From Bacillota bacterium (lineage in GTDB: Bacteria > Bacillota > Clostridia > Lachnospirales > Lachnospiraceae): 7,766 nt of DNA. The notes under the pieces are model-generated. The model worked only from the letters and a program-made list of their open reading frames with translations, had not been told where the DNA came from and did no database searches. Numbering within the stretch: the stretch's first letter is position 1; every line of letters begins with the position of its first letter. The position numbers were made by a program, and so were the translations under genes. The stretch is taken from assembly GCA_023424995.1 (NCBI GenBank), contig JAFADH010000052.1, positions 1 through 7,766 of the forward strand, read 5' to 3'. Below are positions 6,494 through 7,766 of the stretch, one piece after another.

Positions 6494-6566
6494 GGGGGTA
6501 TAGCTCAGTTGGGAGAGCGCCTGCATGGCATGCAGGAGGCCGTGGGTTCAAGTCCCATTATCTCCA
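6494..6566 (+). tRNA. tRNA-Ala (anticodon GGC)
   Basis: A canonical 73-base cloverleaf. Acceptor GGGGGTA pairs with TATCTCC and contains the G3-U70 wobble that is the hallmark of alanine tRNAs. Anticodon stem CCTGC/GCAGG holds loop ATGGCAT with U33 and anticodon GGC at 6527-6529. The T-arm is GTGGG/CCCAT with loop TTCAAGT, discriminator A73. CCA is not encoded. It is cotranscribed with the tRNA-Val 40 bases upstream. Confidence 0.95.
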
Positions 6567-6612
6567 TTCACGAACAGTTTCTCAACAGCACTTCGGTCCG
6601 GGGAAGAGAATT

Positions 6613-6655
6613 CTCCGCTTTGGCCGGAGTTTTTTGCGTCCTCCGGCGCTTTTTT
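6613..6655 (+). terminator. Overlapping double terminator after the tRNA unit
   Basis: Two mutually exclusive hairpins share a middle arm. The first pairs CTCCG (6613-6617) with CGGAG (6625-6629), followed by six T (6630-6635). The second pairs GCCGGAG (6623-6629) with CTCCGGC (6641-6647), followed by GC and six T (6650-6655). Either can terminate transcription of the tRNA unit. Confidence 0.8.
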
Positions 6656-6722
6656 GGTGATATCCTCCCCAGCCGCCTGCCCCCGGCACTCGCAGGTACT
6701 TAAGTCCAAAATTCAAGGCATA

Positions 6723-7474
6723 TTACATTCGTACTTCCAATTCCTTTCTCTCATCCGCCTGCATTTTTACTTCCACCGTCGCCAGCTCAAGACATCTGTT
6801 ATATTTCACGACTATTTCCTCCCCGTCCAGCTTGACTGTCGGTTTCCCGGCTGCCGCAAGCTTTATCCTGGAGGTGCCGGCCCCCTTCAGCTTCATGGTC
6901 AGTTTATCCTTTTTACCGCTGTATTCAGTTAATTGAAGGCCGTTTGCATGTTTTATACAGACATCATACGGGTTTTCTTTCACTCTTTTCACATTGATCT
7001 TCATGTATTTTTATTACCGAATACATCGGAGGGAAGCTTGTTAGTTCCCCTTATTATTTTCCCGTCTGCATCGATTGGCTCAATATACCTGCCTCTCCCG
7101 CACATTTCAATATCCAGTATTTTATCTGAGTAATGCAGGCCCTTAAGCTCCATCTCCTCACCTTCATAGGGATAGAAGGTAATTCCTCCCGCATCCGCAC
7201 CGACTCCCACAACACCATGGATCGCTGCCTGATACCAGCCGCGGATCGAATACGCCTGCCAGGAACCGCACAGGGTGTCCCACCTGTCCTGCTCAGGCTC
7301 GGTTGTATCGATGTAACAGGATATCCCTTCAGGAACGGTCAATTTTTCTGTCCAATAGCTCACCCATCCGATCCACTGATTGACCAGATCAAGTCTGTTA
7401 TTCAGTTTTGTTTTTCCGCTATATACCTTACACAGAACAATGAAAAACGATAATAAATTTTTATAATCACAAAG
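6723..7474 (-). pseudogene. Decayed C-terminal remnant of a large glycoside-hydrolase-like enzyme
   Basis: Two adjoining - strand frames read as one protein tail. The upstream frame is open from 7474 to the stop at 7001-7003. Its strongest part resembles the last helices of an (alpha/alpha)6-barrel carbohydrate-active enzyme: DRWDTLCGSWQAYSIRGWYQ (first D near 7284), then a VGVGADAGGITFYPY strand. The second frame (7004 to 6723, 93 residues) is a beta-sandwich-like tail starting MKINVKRVKENPYDV. They overlap as ATGA, and the second start has no Shine-Dalgarno. One extra A in the A5 run at 7008-7012 would join them as ...FGNKKYMKINV, so a one-base deletion is likely. There is no credible start: the only candidate is a GTG at 7363 without a good ribosome site, and protein-like sequence (DLVNQWIGW) continues upstream of it. 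The N-terminus is missing. The family is not identified; a programmed frameshift or sequencing error is possible. Confidence 0.65.
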
Positions 7475-7488
7475 TCAAGAAGTCAAGA
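7473..7488. repeat. Tandem 8-bp repeat
   Basis: AGTCAAGA occurs twice back to back just past the open end of the decayed hydrolase frame. It may mark the deletion junction that removed the N-terminal part; this is inference only. Confidence 0.6.
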
Positions 7489-7621
7489 CCATTAAAGCGC
7501 CATTTTTTTATTTATTAGTCAGGTGTTTTTATTTTTTTCTTAAATTGACGATATTGCCGGCTTAGCTGGTGGTCCTGACTTTCACTGATGCAAAGGGGAG
7601 ATGGAGGGGATTACATTTTTC

Positions 7622-7639
7622 TGAAAGTTTACACTTTCA
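7622..7639. promoter_or_regulatory. Palindromic operator-like site upstream of the XRE gene
   Basis: TGAAAGT, four bases, then ACTTTCA form a perfect dyad ending two bases before the -35 of the downstream promoter. Further ACTTTCA half-sites occur at 7578-7584 and 7756-7762. Position and symmetry fit an operator for an autoregulating dimeric repressor, possibly the XRE protein that follows. Confidence 0.5.
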
Positions 7640-7641
7640 AA

Positions 7642-7670
7642 TTGTAGAATCGCAACTTTTATGGTATGAT
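7642..7670 (+). promoter_or_regulatory. Extended -10 promoter of the XRE gene
   Basis: TTGTAG (7642-7647), 17 bases, TATGAT (7665-7670) with a TGG extension at 7662-7664. The transcription start would be near 7677, about 23 bases before the ATG at 7700. Confidence 0.65.
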
Positions 7671-7699
7671 TTGGAACAAAGAAAATGGTGGTACTATCC

Positions 7700-7766
7700 A
7701 TGTATCTGCCCGGAACCGCAAACGAAAGATTTGGCGATTTGCGGATAAGTAAAAAACTTTCACAAA
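7700..7766 (+). CDS. Probable XRE-family HTH transcriptional regulator, N-terminal fragment
   Basis: Only the first 22 codons are present; the gene runs off the window. The peptide starts MYLPGTANERFGDLR and continues ISKKLSQ. The ERxxDLRxxKxLSQ pattern is the start of the Cro/C1-type helix-turn-helix domain (compare ERLKELRKEKGLSQ). A weak ribosome site, GGTGG at 7687-7691, lies 8 bases before the ATG, and a well-formed promoter with an adjacent palindrome lies upstream. It would bind DNA as a dimer; its targets and C-terminal domains are not visible. Confidence 0.7.
   Translation, partial: MYLPGTANERFGDLRISKKLSQ

Noticed and set aside
6509..6932. + strand frames running through the tRNA-Ala and its terminator
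   Set aside because: They overlap a tRNA gene and two intrinsic terminators, and read antisense to the hydrolase relic.
7457..7488. - strand TTGACT boxes followed by TATAAA
   Set aside because: Spacing is 15 bases or less from the usable box and it leads only into the decayed frame; not convincing as a promoter.

Overview
The window reads as chromosomal DNA from a low-to-moderate GC Gram-positive anaerobe of the class Clostridia, most likely a Lachnospiraceae-type plant- or fungus-polymer degrader. This is inferred from strong GGAGG-type ribosome binding sites, sigma-A-like promoters, a DUF2752 / DUF4190 gene pair, a very large secreted glycoside hydrolase and tRNA genes without an encoded CCA. 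No marker gene here fixes the genus.

Layout. (1) 38-1337: a small membrane protein with the DUF2752 CPxCGxTR motif on the + strand faces a Q/N/P/Y-rich DUF4190 membrane protein on the - strand. A strong hairpin terminator lies between the convergent genes, and the second gene has a clear promoter. (2) 1454-2266: a hairpin leader, then an easily missed 56-residue protein with a perfect Shine-Dalgarno, then a 151-residue protein of unknown function, closed by a strong stem-loop. (3) 2337-6074 on the - strand: the dominant gene, a 1245-residue secreted modular enzyme. Its order is signal peptide, F5/8-type (discoidin) domain, CARDB, Pro-Thr linker, three more CARDB modules, a galactose-binding-like CBM domain, and a C-terminal right-handed beta-helix. 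The helix carries an Asp...Asp-Asp arrangement typical of GH87 alpha-1,3-glucanases (mutanase / mycodextranase). (4) 6341-6655: a tRNA-Val(GAC) and tRNA-Ala(GGC) transcription unit with an extended -10 promoter and an unusual overlapping double terminator; the Val gene has C instead of the near-universal U at position 33. (5) 6723-7474 on the - strand: the decayed C-terminal remnant of a large carbohydrate-active enzyme, lacking its N-terminus and split by a one-base frameshift in an A-run. (6) 7622-7766: a palindromic operator-like site, a good promoter and the first 22 codons of a probable XRE-family helix-turn-helix regulator running off the window.

The genes do not form one pathway. The theme is extracellular polysaccharide degradation (one intact enzyme and one dead relic) flanking a tRNA locus, with small membrane and hypothetical proteins alongside. 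I see no CRISPR array, transposase, toxin-antitoxin pair or defence system. The most notable items are the modular GH87 enzyme with recently duplicated CARDB modules, the C33 tRNA-Val, the three-arm terminator and the frameshifted hydrolase relic.
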